The notes under the pieces are model-generated. The model was given only the letters and a program-made list of their open reading frames with translations, did not search any database and was not told the DNA's origin. Below are positions 34,976-47,005 of a stretch of DNA of 64,000 nucleotides, in pieces. Every line of letters begins with the position of its first letter. The first letter of the stretch is position 1. Source of the DNA: Sialis fuliginosa (lineage: Eukaryota; Arthropoda; Insecta; Megaloptera; Sialidae). The stretch is from NCBI GenBank assembly GCA_961205875.1, contig OY540822.1, forward strand, positions 10,108,501 through 10,172,500, read 5' to 3'. A program made the translations under genes and the position numbers.

Positions 34976-35239
34976 TGCATTCTAAATGAATTAGAGTATT
35001 TATAAACGTTCTGTTATTTTAAAAATCTTCGTTGAACAAGATTTCACAAACTGTGTCGAGTTGTATTTTCAGATAGTGACGAAAATTCTGAAGAAAAAAC
35101 ATAAAAACATATTGCTATTTTTCAATAAAATTAAATAAATGAAATTAAAAACTTATTTTATTTTACGTTTTACATCAATTTCTTTCAGATTTTCGAACTT
35201 CTTTTCTTTATGTTTTTTACACGATTTTCGGCCTATTTT

Positions 35240-35803
35240 AATTTGGTCCTCGGTCCCGGCTTTAAATTTTGAAATAAAAAATACTCCTCTGAAACTTCGT
35301 GAGTGGATTCATTTTGGCGTTACCTACAACTTTTTTTATTTCGAAAATTCTGAGAATTGGGGCGTTTTTGATGTGGCATGCATCAAACATGTTTAGGGCG
35401 TAGGTCAGGGCAAAAGACCCTTGATTTTTGTAGGCCAGTATAATCATAACATTTTACTATTATTTATCTAGCAATTGTGCAAAAATCAGCCGGTATACAT
35501 CATTAATTTGACATGTTGAGGGTGTAGGTCTCGCTAAATGCCCCAATATTTTTGTAGGTCAATATATTTCCCGATGTTTGCATTATAAAATCTTGTAATT
35601 CAAGTAAAAAAGAAAGGTTTTTCGTAAATTTCCTATAACTATCGTTAAATTGACATGTTTGACGCATGCCACATCAAAAACGCCCCAATTCTCAGAATTT
35701 TCGAAATAAAAAAAGTTGTAGGTTACGCCAAAATGAATCCACTCACGAAGTTTCAGAGGAGTATTTTTTATTTCAAAATTTAAAACCGGGACCGAGGACT
35801 AAT
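35240..35803. mobile_element. Foldback element
   Basis: Arms at 35240-35400 and 35655-35803 share GGTCCTCGGTCCCGG (varied), GGAGTATTTTTTATTTC and CAAAAACGCCCCAATTCTCA. The spacer has two related units (GGGCGTAGGTCAGGGCAAAA and GGGTGTAGGTCTCGCTAAA). The 85-codon frame over the left arm is a product of the repeat. Confidence 0.8.
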
Positions 35804-36442
35804 TGATTGATTTAGTTTAATGCCGATTTAGAAAATTTTGGAACGTATATTTAATTTTACAATGTCTTTTTTAAAGCGATTTACTGTGAAACGTATCTAC
35901 CGTGTAAAAATAGACCTAACTGTACTTCATAAATAGTTTATACTCTATAGAAACTGAATTATTTTTATTATTATTTATACATATGTACGTAAAAGTCAAT
36001 ATTTACAATAAAATAAATAGTAGTGCTAATAAAAAATTTCGTGCCACGTCCAATTACGGTCTTCTGGATTTAGAAGCGAGTTTTCTACACGGGTTTATCG
36101 GGGAACGAATAATCATTGGTATTAGCCAACATCGAACACCTTTTTATCTTCAATCGACTATTTTCGACCACTCCGTTGCAGAGATGGCCTTAGGGGTGGA
36201 TTCACTTCGTGTTATCCGCATTTAAAATAAAATAAAAAAATATTTTTTCTTGAACATTTTAAGCTTAATCTATTTTTTATATACAGGATCAATCTGTGTA
36301 AAAAACTGTTTTTGAAAACGAGCATGCAACCGAAAAAGGATGTTTACACTTGATAATTTTTAAATTTTTCTAATTATATCTGAAACGGTTTATAATATAA
36401 ATTTTTGTTTATATATGTTTATACATATTAGTAGATACATCT
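35804..36442. other. Unassigned stretch with a unique block
   Basis: About 36030-36220 is of mixed composition and open on the plus strand for 80 codons (35983-36225). No domain or splice pattern is recognised. Confidence 0.45.
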
Positions 36443-36545
36443 ACTATGGGCTTCAGAAGTCGTCTGTCAAACTAAAGGTCAGAATCGTATTATTTTTCTA
36501 GGGCGGAGATTATATAGTTACATCAATATGCCCTGCTTTTTTATG
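36443..36545 (+). repeat. Family I fragment
   Basis: GAAGTCGTCTGTCAAACTAA, then AAGGTCAGAATCG and CTAGGGCGGAGATTATATAG match the complement of 39670-39775. Confidence 0.65.
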
Positions 36546-37600
36546 AAATGTCCCGTATTTGTATAAAAAAATATGGGAACCCAATATTACATATAAGAAT
36601 CTCGTAAGATTTTTAAAAATATCTACTTGTGCTATAAATATATATATTTATACATGAAAGAATTTGTTTATTATATCGGACAAAACAAAATATATAATAC
36701 TATGTTTAAGTATTTAATTTTCAATAAACTTTAAAAAGAAAATACAAAAGAAATATAATTCTCCTGATAAACAATAAAAGACAATTATTTGCAATAATAC
36801 TCAAAAAGTTTTTTTAAATTATAAATTACTTACATATATTTTATTTTTCTTGATATTGGAATTAAAAAAATATAACAAAATTTTAGGAACAAGAACAAAA
36901 TAAGCAAATCGAATACACCCCCTAAACCAGTGGTCTTCAATATTTTGTAACCTTTAGAACCCTTCTAGCTGATGGTATTATTTTAAGATCATACCATGCG
37001 ATAAAAAATATACCATGAAGTTAGGTATGATATGTATATCTTATACATACATATATTCAGTTATGTAGATACTATAGATTTCTGTTATGATAGTCGGCAA
37101 TACAGGTTTTTAGTTTTGAATTTGCACGCTAGATGTCACTACGCCAAAGAAGTATAACTTCAAGCGCGTGTTCGTACACTTTTTTTTTTTCGTGAAATAA
37201 AATTTTGTTTTATTCCAATAATATATCTCACAGAGATATAAGTTCAAAACCAAAAATTTTAACTAATCACTTAAAATAAGTCGAATCGGTGAATATTTCT
37301 ATCAACTCTTGTTATGTGGATTTCTCTTTAACTTGTTTGTGTTGTTTTAATTTTAAAAAATATGTTTTTTCCAGGTTTTTTGTAATCAAACTTTATTTAA
37401 ATTTATTTTAATATAACGAAAACAATAATTAGTTTAATTATGTTCATGTATCGGTAAAAACAACACTAAATAAAAGTAAAAATTTACAAGTAGTTATAGA
37501 AAAATAAAAATTATAATATTGAATTATATTAAAAAACAAGTTGTGATAAAAATTTTCACAGTCTTTACTAGAGTATTTTATAGTTTATTTTTAAAACAAC
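36546..37600. other. Unassigned AT-rich sequence
   Basis: AACCAGTGGTCTTCAATATTT at about 36924 is a hAT-like terminus, also seen near 59287, but no partner end was found here. Confidence 0.5.
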
Positions 37601-38086
37601 TAAGGTACTGGCACCAGTCAATTAAATATACTGAATTAGAAATATTTGTTGATATTTGATTACTGCCATTTCTGAATATTAATCTATATACATTTAACTG
37701 TCTTACACCGTGATTTGATGACAATCGGCCAATAGGTGTCAAAATGGTAGATATTTTAACTAATTATTAGTATAATTTATTTATTAATTATTATATTATC
37801 ATAGCAACTGCTTTACATTGTTTCAAATTTGACGATTCTTTCTTTTATATCATTTTGTAATCATTAGTGTCCATCACTGCGTGCTCTTTATTGGTTTTAC
37901 TTTATCCATTACTGGAGAAAAAACATAAACAAATTTAAAAAAACAAACTGTATTTGCAGACTTTGATAATTAAATTGATTAAATAAAGAGTTAGTTGTTT
38001 TATTAGTAACATGAGTTCATGAGAATTATATAAAAGAAACAGTAAACCTTGCTCTTATAGCAGCCATAACTGGTGCCAGTACCTTA
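37601..38086 (-). mobile_element. Family A copy h
   Basis: The ends are TAAGGTACTGGCACCAGTC and AACTGGTGCCAGTACCTTA. About 35 bp next to the left TIR are missing. Confidence 0.9.
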
Positions 38087-38441
38087 ACTTTAAGTAAACC
38101 TTCGTTTTTCCGCATGAGAAATATAACTCGAGTTTATGGTAGTGGGTACCTGAAAAGTGTAAAAAAGGGTGATAATAAGGCCGGTTCTGGTAAATGTGCA
38201 GAACGAGCGAAGTTGTCGTCACCTTGCACGATTTCACGAATTGATATTTATGATATTAGCTGGAATTGTAAGAGCTGGCAGACAGGCGGTAATTTAAGGG
38301 GCGGTGGATATAGGAGACTACAGAATGTTGAGGGTTTCATTTGATCCCGATTTCAAGGTAAATCTTGTTCCCCATGTAATTACACACAAAAATATAGACT
38401 CTCGCAAAGGACATATGTGTGATGGTATTATACTTAAACAA
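38087..38441. other. Unassigned stretch of mixed composition
   Basis: A 76-codon open frame (38114-38344, plus) lies here. It has no recognised domain, but the block is unique and not low-complexity. Confidence 0.4.
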
Positions 38442-38961
38442 AGAGTCAGTTTCATAGGTAATTAACTAACGTATTTTTCAGTATTAGAGTTATTGCTAGC
38501 CGTGTTTCTAGTTCAGAGTTATTGCTCATCAAAGTCAAAAAATATATTTATTTTTTTGAAAATTTTTATGAAAATGACATTTTTCCCTAAAAGTATCTAT
38601 AATATGTGGTATTTTTATCATTATTTTGGTGTGTTATAAATTCACTATACCAAGTTTGGACCTGGGTCTTACAGTTTTCCAGTTATAAATTTATCTAAAT
38701 AGTTTCCTACCCCCTATTAAATGAAACAGTCATAATTTTTTTTGTTTAGTGAATAGGTAACATTGTGACATACCAAAATAATGATAAAAAATACCACATA
38801 TTAAAGATACTTTTTGGGAAAAATGTCATTTTCATAAAAATTTTCAAAAAAATAAATATATTTTTTGACTTTGATGAGCAATAATTCTGAACTGGAAACA
38901 CGGCTAGCAATAACTCTAACACTGAAAAATGCCTTACTTAATTACCTATGAAACTGGCTCT
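38442..38961. mobile_element. Foldback element
   Basis: AGAGTCAGTTTCATAGGTAA at the left is mirrored by the complement ending GGCTCT at 38961. The arms are about 200 bp (also sharing TAGCCGTGTTTC and GACTTTGATGAGCAATAA) and the spacer about 115 bp. Confidence 0.85.
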
Positions 38962-39339
38962 AGTTACATTACTTTGGAAGTTATAAGATAATCTTTGTTT
39001 GAATGTACTACTCTGAAGGAAGTTTTTAAACACCCTGTAGCTCAGAGGGTATTGAAGATAGACCCATCTTTTCACTACACTTTTTTACTTACAATGACCC
39101 GAATCAGCTCTTAAAATATCTGTATCCCAAACCGGACCACTCTGTATATGGTAGATGTTCCTGACCTTGTTCAAATTCTGTATTTTGTTCTATAAAAGGA
39201 ATTCGGATGCAAATAATTCTACAAAACTAGGCCGACGAATTTTATCTTTTATAAAGATTTTTAGATCTATTCAATCCCTCAAGATCTTCACTGATAATTC
39301 TAGTACGTTTTCTGAAATTTTATAGGTACCTACTTAATA

Positions 39340-39790
39340 GTAATTGGTTGATAGAGTCGCATGTAGAAGTGGTCGACCACTTTTCATTGAATTTCGCTTA
39401 TCACAAATTTAGTGGGCTCCTCCCATTTGGATATTATAATATTTAAATCATTTATCCGTGTACCAAACAAAGACAGATATTTTGATACTCATTTGTTAGA
39501 TAAAGAAGTACTCTTCGTTTATAGTATTTTTATATTGAAAATTGTATAAGTAAATTTTGTGGCTATAAATATTTGATATTCCAAATTTTATATTTAAATA
39601 TATATGTTAAACTTGATATACAATTAATTAATGAAATGGACGTATATTTGTGTTTTTATTTAAAATGATGTATCTATATAACCTCCGCCCTAGAAAAACA
39701 GAACTTATGATGTATGTTTTAATATTTTTGTAAGCGATTTTGACCTTTAGGGTGGCAGACAACTTTCGAAGTCGTATAAAAAAAAAATTG
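39340..39790 (-). repeat. Family I copy
   Basis: GGGCTCCTCCCATTTGGATA, GTACCAAACAAAGACAGATA and ATATTTGATATTCCAAATTT are the complement of blocks in 43545-43930. 38962-39339 before it is unassigned. Confidence 0.75.
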
Positions 39791-39823
39791 TTTTTTATTC
39801 GCTCTCGTTATATAATAAATTAG

Positions 39824-40447
39824 TTTATGACCTAAAATAAATCCTTGCCGAAGGATTACTCTGTAGTTCAATTTTAAGATGTGCCGCAAAGGGGGTTTCC
39901 GTTTCCCATTTAAATAACATTGAAAAATTATTCTTTAGTACTAAAGTTGGTATTACTGATTCATGATAATGGATAAAAAAATTTAAGAGAGTAAAATTAT
40001 TTTCTAATAATGCTAGTTGTCGACTGGATCATTATTTTTTCGATAACTCTGTAGTAGGATTAAATATTGTTATTTAATTGATATTGTAAAAACTCATTGC
40101 ATTTACACTATTACCTCTAGACTATTTTTATAGAGAATTAAATTTCCCATAAAATTATCATTTAATTTATTTTATAAAAACAATAGCTTAATTGTAAAAG
40201 CCTTTTAGACATTCATTTTAACAAATAAATCACTTAGAATGTCTGTAACTTTTGATACGTTGAATTGAGAGTCATGACACTTTTGTAGAGAATTTTATCT
40301 TCTACAAAATGTCCTTATAATTTTTTTAACAGTTATCATGAATCAGTAATACCAACTTTAGTACTAAATGTTATTTAAATGGGAAATGGGACCCCCTCTT
40401 TGAATTACAGGGTAATCTTTCGTCGAGGATTTATTTTAGGTCATAAA
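39824..40447. mobile_element. Foldback element
   Basis: TTTATGACCTAAAATAAATCC is mirrored by the right end at 40447. CAGTAATACCAACTTTAGTA and AAATGGGAAA blocks are also mirrored. Arms are about 120-150 bp. Confidence 0.82.
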
Positions 40448-40448
40448 T

Positions 40449-40667
40449 AGAGATTGGAAAAATAGTTACAAGTTGAATTTTTTTCCGGAAAATAGTTGAT
40501 AAATATTTTTTTTTACGATTTATTAATAATTAATTAATTAATTAAAAATAGTTGATTTCAAATTGTGTTCAATCAAACCATTTTTCTGAAAACGGTGGAG
40601 ATATGTAATAAAAATGACAATAAATGCATTTTTACGCAATAGTTAAAAAACTATTTTTCCAACGAGA
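40449..40667. mobile_element. MITE, older copy of the 33484 element
   Basis: It shares AGAGATTGGAAAAATAGTT, AACGGTGGAGATATGTAATA and TTTTTACGCAATAGTT. The right TIR is decayed and part of the middle is deleted. It abuts the foldback element, leaving almost no spacer. Confidence 0.82.
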
Positions 40668-41453
40668 TCGAATGTTAATTTTTTTGACACACCCTAATGT
40701 AGATACGTATATACCTACAAAATTAGTTACATTGACAAGTGAATGATTAATTTAATTATGTTATTTAATTATCACTGAACTAGTTGCATTCTGAAAGGAG
40801 AGTTAGCCGAATGAGTTAAAGTGGATTTTGTTAAATTGGCAACATAGCGATCGAGTTTTGAGTTTTAATTTAGCGACAGAAGCGAGCAAAGATTAATCGC
40901 TTTCTGGTTTTGTCACAAGCCGAGTGTCCCGAGTAACACATCTGCGGGGAAACCGGGCGAATTGAAGTAGGGGGATGGAGATGGGGGTGAAACTTACGAG
41001 CAATAAAAACTAACGATGTAAGCTATGTTTCATCAACGCTACTGTTTGCCAAAACAAACATTATTTTAATTATAATAAAACGGCGCGGAAGGAGGGGGGG
41101 GCAAGTTCGTGAAAGGAAGTTTCTGAAAGGGCGAGCTTTGTTTTCATTATGATTAATGACTAACGGAGGTCTCCGGTATAAGCTAACGTCAGGATACTCG
41201 TTTTATTATTGTTTGAAAATTTCAACCATAGTGAAAAGCTATTAAGATAGATTTCGCTGGCCGACAAATACCTGATCCTAAGGTTGCCGCATTTGGCTTT
41301 GTCCAACTTCCTGATGACCCATCACAATTATTATACCCGAACAAAAACAGTATCAAATTTACCTAATTACTTTAATACACTCGTTAATGTTCCTACAATT
41401 CAATCACTCAATTGCCAATGTGATTAAGTCACTGTTAAAAGTTATCATATACA
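40668..41453. other. Unassigned stretch with a unique GC-richer block
   Basis: About 40800-41170 is of mixed composition (AAGCCGAGTGTCCCGAGTAA, AAACGGCGCGGAAGGAGG). No protein is recognised. It is one of the best candidates for conserved intronic DNA. Confidence 0.5.
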
Positions 41454-42123
41454 TAAGGTACTGGCACCAGTTATGGCCGCTATAAGAGAAAGTTTTCGTT
41501 TTTTTTTTTATTAATGTGCTATTTTTTTGTAATTCTCTTAAACTCATATTACTAATAAAACAAGTAACTCTTTATTTAATCAAATATAGTTTGTTTTTTA
41601 AATTATAGCCTTTTATTTTGTTCATGTTTTTTCTCCAGTAATAGCAAAGGTAAAACCAGTAATGAGCACGCAGTGCACTTGCTAATGATTACAAAATAAG
41701 TACTACGGGCTTCTTTTTTGTAATTCTCATGAACTCATGTTACTAATAAAACAAGTAACTCTATATTTAATCAATTTAATTACCAAAGTAATGGATAAAG
41801 TTAAACCAGTAATGAGTACGCAGTGATGGACACTAATGATTAAAAAATGATATAAAAAATAGAATCGTCAAATTTGAAATAATGTAAAGCAGTTTCTATG
41901 ATAATATAATAATTAATAAATAAATTATACTAATAATTAGTTTAAATGTCCACCATTTTGACACCTATTGGCCGATTATCATCAAATCACGCTGTAAGAT
42001 AGTTAAATATGTATATAGATTAATATTCAGAAATGATAATAAGTAAATATTTCTAATTCAGTACATTTAATTTAAAAAATAGCCATTACTGAGGTCATAT
42101 CCAAGACTGGTGCCAGTACCTTA
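41454..42123 (+). mobile_element. Family A copy i with an internal duplication
   Basis: The ends are intact (TAAGGTACTGGCACCAGTTA and GACTGGTGCCAGTACCTTA). The segment from TTTTTTGTAATTCTC to the TAATGAGNACGCAGTG block occurs twice (about 41515-41675 and 41708-41825), which explains the 670-bp length. Confidence 0.88.
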
Positions 42124-42320
42124 TATTTAAAATAACAATTATATTCTGATACAACTCTTTATCGACGATGCACCGTTATTGGCGTTATTTTAGCAACCCA
42201 AAAAACAAGTAAAAGTTCCGGTATGTTATCTAGTATATCATGTAAAACAATTATGCAATTTAAATAAATCTTAATTAAAATTTCGAGCATGAAAGCATAT
42301 CGAGAAATAATATTTAAAAA

Positions 42321-42566
42321 ATGACTTCGCACGCTGGTGATGAATTTACATTTCCTGATGAGAAGTTATTTGTTCTGGAGCAATCCCACAATTCCCAGTA
42401 TGCTAGGATTGAGGACATCCCGGAAGACAAAATATACGTTTCAAGATTCTAGAATGCAGCGTCGGTTATGGTTTTGGGCACCATCAGCCCAAGAGGCAAA
42501 TTACCCTTAATTTTTATTGAAAAAGGCGTAAAAATCAATGCAAAATACTATTTTATAATAATATAA
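42321..42566 (+). pseudogene. Tc1/mariner-superfamily transposase fragment, disrupted
   Basis: In one frame I read HAGDEFTFPDEKLFVLEQ, then SHNSQ, an in-frame TAG at 42450-42452, and NAASVMVLGTISPRGKLPL followed by FIEKGVKIN and YY. This is the DDE transposase region around the first catalytic Asp (the FSDEKLF-type motif, here FPDEKLF) through the SVMVWG block (here Trp is Leu) to the GVKIN block. The other two acidic residues and the helix-turn-helix domain are absent and there is a stop just upstream, so it is dead. The product would have cut and joined transposon ends at TA sites. A family A end follows 40 bp later in the same orientation, so it may be a relic of that family's transposase source. 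Confidence 0.78.
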
Positions 42567-42609
42567 ATATTGGAGAAAAATGTCATGCTAAATGCCAAAA
42601 ATTGATTGT

Positions 42610-42848
42610 TGTAGCTATGATAATATAATAATTAATAAATAAATTATACTAATAATTAGTTTAAATGTCCACCATTTTGACACCTATAAGCCGATTGTCA
42701 TCAAATCACGCTGTGAGACAGTTAAATGTATATAGATTAATATTCAGAAATGGTAGAAATCAAATATCAACACATATTTCTAATTCAGTACATTTAATTA
42801 AAAATTTGCCATTACTGGAGTCTTTGCCAAGACTAGTGCCACTACTTA
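42610..42848 (+). mobile_element. Family A copy j (3' half only)
   Basis: It begins at GTAGCTATGATAATATAAT and ends GACTAGTGCCACTACTTAA. The MSTILTPISRLSSN frame is open for 62 codons. The transposase fragment lies immediately 5'. Confidence 0.85.
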
Positions 42849-43212
42849 ATTGAAATTTTATTATAAATTTAATATTTTAGCGTTTTCATTTGTATCAGAA
42901 TTTAATTGTCAGTGGTTAGTAATTTTGTTGTTTTATACTTGTATGATTGTATTTTGCATGTTGCTTGGGAAACGCTGGTTTAATGGGTTCGTTAATATTG
43001 AGACGGTTGACAATTATAATTGGAAGTCAGTTCACCGTTAACAACACCGCAATTCCGATGCAGTCGGCCCATTTTCCAGATATCTGGTTACAATGTGTTG
43101 CATTGCAATTGATTTTGTCTTCAATATGTAGCTTTAATAGAAAGACACAACTGGTTTCAGCGATATTTTTAATAACTTCTTCGAGAAACGAAAAAAATAT
43201 ATATACTGTAGG
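42849..43212. other. Unassigned stretch
   Basis: A 97-codon open frame (42947-43240) crosses it with no recognised domain, and it runs into the next element, so it is not called as a gene. Confidence 0.4.
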
Positions 43213-44305
43213 CAGAGCTGTACAGTACTCGAGTACTTAAGTTGTACTTTTACTTAAGTACTTCACCTAACAAAAGTATTTGTACTTGTACTTAAATGCG
43301 TTTATTTGAAAGTATTTGTACTTATGTATGTACTTGAAAATTAAAATTAAATACATACTTTTACATTATACAAGTACTTTTTCAATTACAAATACAGAAA
43401 TAGAAACATTGTTTTTCGTTAAAAAAAGTGCAGCCTAATAACGAAATATGAAGATAAGTTTATATTTTATAATTGATTTTAGTTGTCATTTTAAAATAAA
43501 TAGGTATATACAGGTATATAAATAACTTCTATGTACAGTCGCCTGCAGAACTCGTCTGGCACCCCAAAGGCTAGAATCGCTTACAACAGATTCCAAATTT
43601 AAAGACAAACATCATCGGTTATCTTTTTCTATCAAGTTTAATATATTTAAATACTAAAATTTGGAATATCAAATATTTATTGCCACAAAATTTACGTATA
43701 CAATTTTCAATAGATTACATAATAATTTAATTGCACAAATATATATGAGTACTATAAACGAAGAGTAGTTCTTTATCTAGAAAATTAATTTCAAAATATC
43801 TGTGTTTGGTACATGGAGAAATGATTTAAATAGTATAATAATCAAATGGGAGGAGCCTACTAAGTTTGTGATAAACGAAAATGAATACAAACTGCAAGAC
43901 CATTAATGCAGGTGACTGTACGTTTTACGTTAAAATATTTATAATGATAATGGTTTATAGTTTTGTCGGCTGGATTGCTCCATTTTCCAACAGCTCAGTG
44001 GTTTTTATTAATTTATTATTTGTGTATACAAATTTAATTTTAACTTAAAATTACTTTTTTGGAAATTCTGATATATGTATACATACAAAAGATCTAAAAA
44101 AATACCCAGGGCTGGGGCGACGTGAAAATAGGAATTACTGCACTGAAGTATGTATAATATTTTTTAAACAGAAAAGAAAAATATATAACAAATGTTTATT
44201 GCAATTACAAAAATTTAAGTACAATTACAAAAAAAAACTTGTGTTTGTACTTAAGTACATTTTTGGCAAAAGTAATTGTACATTTTTTTGTACTTATTTT
44301 TATTA
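43213..44305. mobile_element. hAT-like element, interrupted
   Basis: It starts CAGAGCTGTACAGTACTCGA and GTACTTAAGTTGTAC, and the other side has TGTACTTAAGTACATTTT and AGTAATTGTAC. Ends built of GTACTT/AAGTAC after CAG are typical of hAT elements. The right tip is decayed and no duplication could be set. A family I copy sits inside. Confidence 0.6.
43545..43930 (+). repeat. Family I copy inside the hAT-like element
   Basis: ACAGTCGCCTGCAGAACTCG begins it; TTTGGAATATCAAATATTTA and AATGGGAGGAGCC match 39340-39790 in reverse. Confidence 0.75.
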
Positions 44306-44309
44306 ATTA

Positions 44310-44470
44310 CTAGCTGTTATCTGCAACTTCGTCCTCGTGGAATTTGATTAAAGTAGCCTATGTCCTTAAGGATGCAAGCTATCTTTCTGCCAAATTTCAT
44401 TAAGATCGGTTCAACCGTTTAGCCGTGAAAGATAACAGACAAGACAATCCTTGTTTTATATATCGAAAAC
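44310..44470 (+). repeat. LINE-tail-like repeat
   Basis: ACTAGCTGTTATCTGCAACT, TGCCAAATTTCATTAAGATC and GGTTCAACCGTTTAGCCGTG are a conserved type of 3' region of insect non-LTR elements. 44471-44875 after it is unassigned. Confidence 0.65.
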
Positions 44471-44875
44471 TATTTTGTTGTTTCTGTTTAACGGACGAAA
44501 ACAATAAAACAATAAATTATCTACTAACAATTAGTGTAAAACAGCTAGGTTGTGAATTGTATTTAATTAATTTTTAGAGAAATATTTATATAAATAATAC
44601 TAAAGGTTTACAAAAAAGATACTACATTCGTCTCCAGACGACCTACAATCAATTAGCAATATTAAATTTTAATTTAAAAAAAATTGTCTTCAAACAAACT
44701 TGGTTGTAAGAAAAATTAATTTAATTAATTTCTAGAAAAAATATAAAATACTTCGAATTCTTTAATTATCGTAAAAATGAAAGAACATCTATAAAAATAA
44801 ACCTACACAATTTCATGATTGCGACAAAATAGTTATAATATCTGTTAGGAGACATTATTGGTAATTATACAAAAA

Positions 44876-45090
44876 CATCTGCTAAGTAAATGTACAGTGC
44901 TTTCTCGTGCTAAATTCATCAAAGGTAGTTAATTATCGAACACTTTTATAAACACCGATAAAGACGAACTTCTTATTAGAAAATAGTAATCCTTTTTTTT
45001 CTTAATACGCGATTATTTACGTATATTTTTATTTATTTTTTTAACAATTTCAATTTAAATCTAAATTTGTCTGCTACGCAAATTTCAAAG
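44876..45090 (+). repeat. Dispersed repeat shared with 25096-25340
   Basis: ACATCTGCTAAGTAAATGTA, GCTTTCTCGTGCTAAATTCA and CAAAGGTAGTTAATTAT match the other copies in reverse. Confidence 0.65.
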
Positions 45091-45249
45091 TGACATTTAA
45101 TTTGTCAAAGTAAATAGCAATTACAAAAAACAATTGACGATTTTTTTAAGGAAGTGGGGATAAATCTTCCTAAGGGAAAATTTACTACAAAAGTTATGGT
45201 GACCCCTTTTATAGAAAATTTAATACAATTTTAGTACAATTTTCATTTA

Positions 45250-45485
45250 ACATGTGTCGTTCTTGAGATATCTTGAAAAAAATAACTGTTTTGCGATGTC
45301 ACCCCTCCCTCTTACACACGATTTTGAAATGGAATCATCCTCAAGCCAGACCAAACCATCCAACCAAGTTTCATTAATATCGGTTCAGTGGTTCATGAGT
45401 TATACGTGTGAAAAGGATTCAGAGGACAGACAGACAGACGGACGGATAGACAGACAGACACTGAACAAAAAGTGTTTGTCTTGAC
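45250..45485 (+). repeat. LINE-tail-like repeat with CAGA run
   Basis: CCAAGTTTCATTAATATCGG, TTCAGTGGTTCATGAGTTAT and a GACAGACAGACGGACGG run are typical of RTE-like 3' tails. The 76-codon frame over it is not a gene. 45486-45984 is unassigned. Confidence 0.6.
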
Positions 45486-45984
45486 CTGAAACGGAAAGAT
45501 CAATTTAAAATTTTGAAATCGGAGAACATTTTTTTTTAATTTTAAAATGTTCACAAAGCTTCTTATATTTTCGATATGACGAGGAAGAAACAAATATTTA
45601 AATTGTCAGAGTTTTTATGTAAAAAATTATGTATCCAAAACATTCATATTTTTATGGCTGTAAAATCCATTTGATCAATTTCAACCGAATTGTATACAGA
45701 AATTTAACATTTATAAAGATAAAAGTAATATTTAATTTTCACTTCGCTGATAATTGATATTCATCCATTAACATTTTCTCGTAAATCAAAGGTGTATTAA
45801 CTTAATGAAACATTTTTTTCATATGAAATAATACATATGTAGGAGAGATATGATAATTTTGCATGTATTTGATTCAAATATTAATGATAAAATACTTTTC
45901 AAATGTCATTTCTCTATAGATGAATAAATAATAAAAAATAACGTAAATCTCAAATATCCGTTTCATTGCGAATGAAATATAATG

Positions 45985-46498
45985 TAAGGTACTGGCACCA
46001 GTTATGGCCGCTATTGACGGGCTTATTTTTTTTAATTCTAATGAACTCATGTTACTAATAAAACAAATAATTCTTTATTTAATCAATTTAATTACCAAAG
46101 TCCCCAAATATATTTTTGTGCCTTTTATGTTTTTTTCTCCATTAATGGATAAAGTAAAACCAGTAATGAGCACGCAGTGATGGACACTTGCTAATGATAA
46201 GTACTACGATACAAAATATGTAAAAGAAAGAATCGTCGAATTTGAAACAATGTAAAACAGTTGCTATGATAATATAATAATTAATAAATAAATTATACTA
46301 ATAATTAGTTTAAGTGTCCACCATTTTGACACCTATTGGCCGATTGTCATCAAATTACACTATAAAACAGTTAAATGCATATAGATTAATATTTAGAAAT
46401 GGTAGTAATCAAATATCAACAAATATTTCTAATTCAGTACATTTAATTAAAAAATAGCCATTACTGGGGTCATATCCAAGACTGGTGTCAGTACCTTA
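45985..46498 (+). mobile_element. Family A copy k
   Basis: The ends are TAAGGTACTGGCACCAGTTA and GACTGGTGTCAGTACCTTA. It lacks about 35 bp after the left TIR. Confidence 0.9.
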
Positions 46499-47005
46499 TT
46501 ATACAAATACATTGTACTAAGTAGATATAAATGGTCTAAATTACTTTTACGTATTAAATTAAAAAAATTTTTTTTCTAGTTGCAGCTCTTTAAGTGCATC
46601 AAAAAGAGTTAATTTTAAAAATTTAATATTTTATTAGTCGGTTTGGCTTCTCAACAAAACGAGTGAAACAAGAATAATATAAAAGCAATAAAATTTAATT
46701 TCAAATAAGAATGTATTAAAAAGTGTGTTGAACAAGAACGTTTTCCAATTTTCTTGCGTTAAACCATTTGAATGTGATGTTTTTCTCACTTGTCACGTCA
46801 GTATAAATTTTAAGTTTTTTTTTGTTTGATATAATAAAATGAAATGACATTTTAAGGAATCATATTTCACTTAATACGGTATTTTTCCTACACCATTCAA
46901 ATCTGCGTTGACATTTAATTTTAATCATTGATAAATGAAGTGCTAGCTTTCCTTTTCAAATTAAGTCAGTTAGATCAGTGTTTTTCAAACTAAGGATCAT
47001 AAAAA
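46499..47005. other. Unassigned AT-rich sequence
   Basis: No gene. AGATCAGTGTTTTTCAAACT near 46973 resembles a hAT terminus. Confidence 0.5.

Noticed and set aside
42353..42360. CTGATGA match as a hammerhead core
   Set aside because: It is part of the transposase reading frame (FPDEK region) and has no stem II or GAA at the right distance.
42947..43240. 97-codon open frame with hydrophobic stretches
   Set aside because: It runs from unassigned sequence into a hAT-like terminus, shows no domain and has no splice context.
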